Below are positions 5,340 to 5,717 of a stretch of DNA of 5,717 bases, piece by piece. Position 1 is the first letter of the stretch, and every line of letters begins with the position of its first letter. Below the pieces are notes generated by a model. It did no database searches. It was not told the origin of the DNA and saw only the letters and a list, made by a program, of their open reading frames with translations. Source of the DNA: Rubritepida sp. (GTDB lineage Bacteria; Pseudomonadota; Alphaproteobacteria; Acetobacterales; Acetobacteraceae); the NCBI GenBank assembly GCA_007129145.1, contig SKWC01000314.1:1-5717 (forward strand), in the 5' to 3' direction. The translations under genes and the position numbers were made by a program.

Positions 5340-5717
5340 GGGCGCGGCGGCGCGGGCAAGGCGGTCGCGGATGGCGGGCGCCAGCCCCCCGCCTGGGATC
5401 GGCATGGCGGCGATGCCGCGCAGGCCCAGGCGCTGCCCCTCGGCGTCAAGCTGGCGCAGCGCGCCGAACAGATGCCGCGCGGCCTCGGTCGCATCCGCCG
5501 CTTCCGAAAGCTGCGCGGTGACGGCCGCACCCGGCAGGGCGGGGCCGAAGGCGAGCAGCGCCTCATCCGCGCGCACCCCTGTCGCATCCAGGCGCAGCGG
5601 CAGGCTGGGCGCGTAGTGCGAGAGCATCAGCCCCGGGCTGCGCAGGGTGGGCGCGGGCCCGCTGCCCGGCGGCACCGGCCGGCCCACGGGGCCGATCACC
5701 GCCTCGATCGCCTCGAC
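5331..5717 (-). CDS. Threonylcarbamoyl-AMP synthase, C-terminal Sua5 domain (5' end outside window)
   Basis: The frame is open to the window edge, so only the last 128 residues are visible. They match the C-terminal part of Sua5-type L-threonylcarbamoyladenylate synthase. This enzyme makes the threonylcarbamoyl-AMP used for the t6A37 modification of ANN-decoding tRNAs. The key signature is the inter-domain linker SPGLMLSHYAP (visible 27-37), followed by PLRLDATG and DEALLAFGP. An Ala-rich helix (EAARHLFGALRQLDA) and the closing IAAMPIPGGGLAPAIRDRL (102-120) come after. The catalytic YrdC domain would be encoded beyond 5717. Presence of the Sua5 domain marks the long Sua5 form rather than the short TsaC (YrdC) form. 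The gene precedes citrate synthase in the same direction with a 77-base gap, and I see no functional link. Confidence 0.88.
   Translation of the reverse strand, partial: VEAIEAVIGPVGRPVPPGSGPAPTLRSPGLMLSHYAPSLPLRLDATGVRADEALLAFGPALPGAAVTAQLSEAADATEAARHLFGALRQLDAEGQRLGLRGIAAMPIPGGGLAPAIRDRLARAAAPRG

Noticed and set aside
3142..5616. An 824-codon open frame on the plus strand running antisense through the histone-like gene, the spacer and citrate synthase.
   Set aside because: It is a by-product of high GC content, in which few stop codons occur. Its product is low-complexity Ala/Gly/Phe opposite the Lys/Ala/Pro tail and then an arbitrary sequence opposite citrate synthase, whose catalytic motifs are clear on the minus strand.

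Overview
This GC-rich window reads like chromosomal DNA of an alphaproteobacterium, most likely Acetobacteraceae or a close relative. That is inferred from the strong G/C bias at third codon positions and from the gene types; no rRNA or other phylogenetic marker is present. It holds six or seven genes, and I see no rRNA, tRNA, CRISPR array, insertion sequence or prophage gene.

Left block (1-1202). The window opens inside the C-terminal half of a PPP-type metallophosphoesterase (+). Seven bases after its stop, two small overlapping membrane-protein genes converge on it from the minus strand (491-862 and 793-1107). A 95-base divergent spacer follows.

Middle block (1203-3082, +). This is a tight two-gene unit: a four-carbon acid-sugar kinase (OtnK type) and a class II aldolase-family decarboxylase (OtnC type), joined by an ATGA stop/start overlap. 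Together they should turn 3-oxo-tetronate into dihydroxyacetone phosphate and CO2, the last two steps of L-threonate or D-erythronate breakdown. The dehydrogenase, isomerase, transporter and regulator usually found with them are not in this window.

Right block (3105-5717, all -). Reading in the direction of transcription, it starts with the C-terminal domain of a Sua5/TsaC threonylcarbamoyl-AMP synthase, cut by the window edge. A short citrate synthase / 2-methylcitrate synthase follows, with its own strong Shine-Dalgarno, a plausible promoter and a clear hairpin terminator. Next is a 373-base stretch without a convincing gene, and then a histone H1-like Lys/Ala/Pro-rich protein whose tail carries an internal duplication with a 99-base period. 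The histone-like gene ends 22 bases from the end of the otnC gene, so the two converge.

Most of the window is ordinary metabolic and housekeeping DNA. I found no convincing new multi-gene system. The parts most worth a second look are the long leader of the histone-like gene, with a promoter-like site carrying a palindrome in its spacer; the duplication in its tail; and the small membrane-gene pair, where the second gene lacks an obvious start codon.
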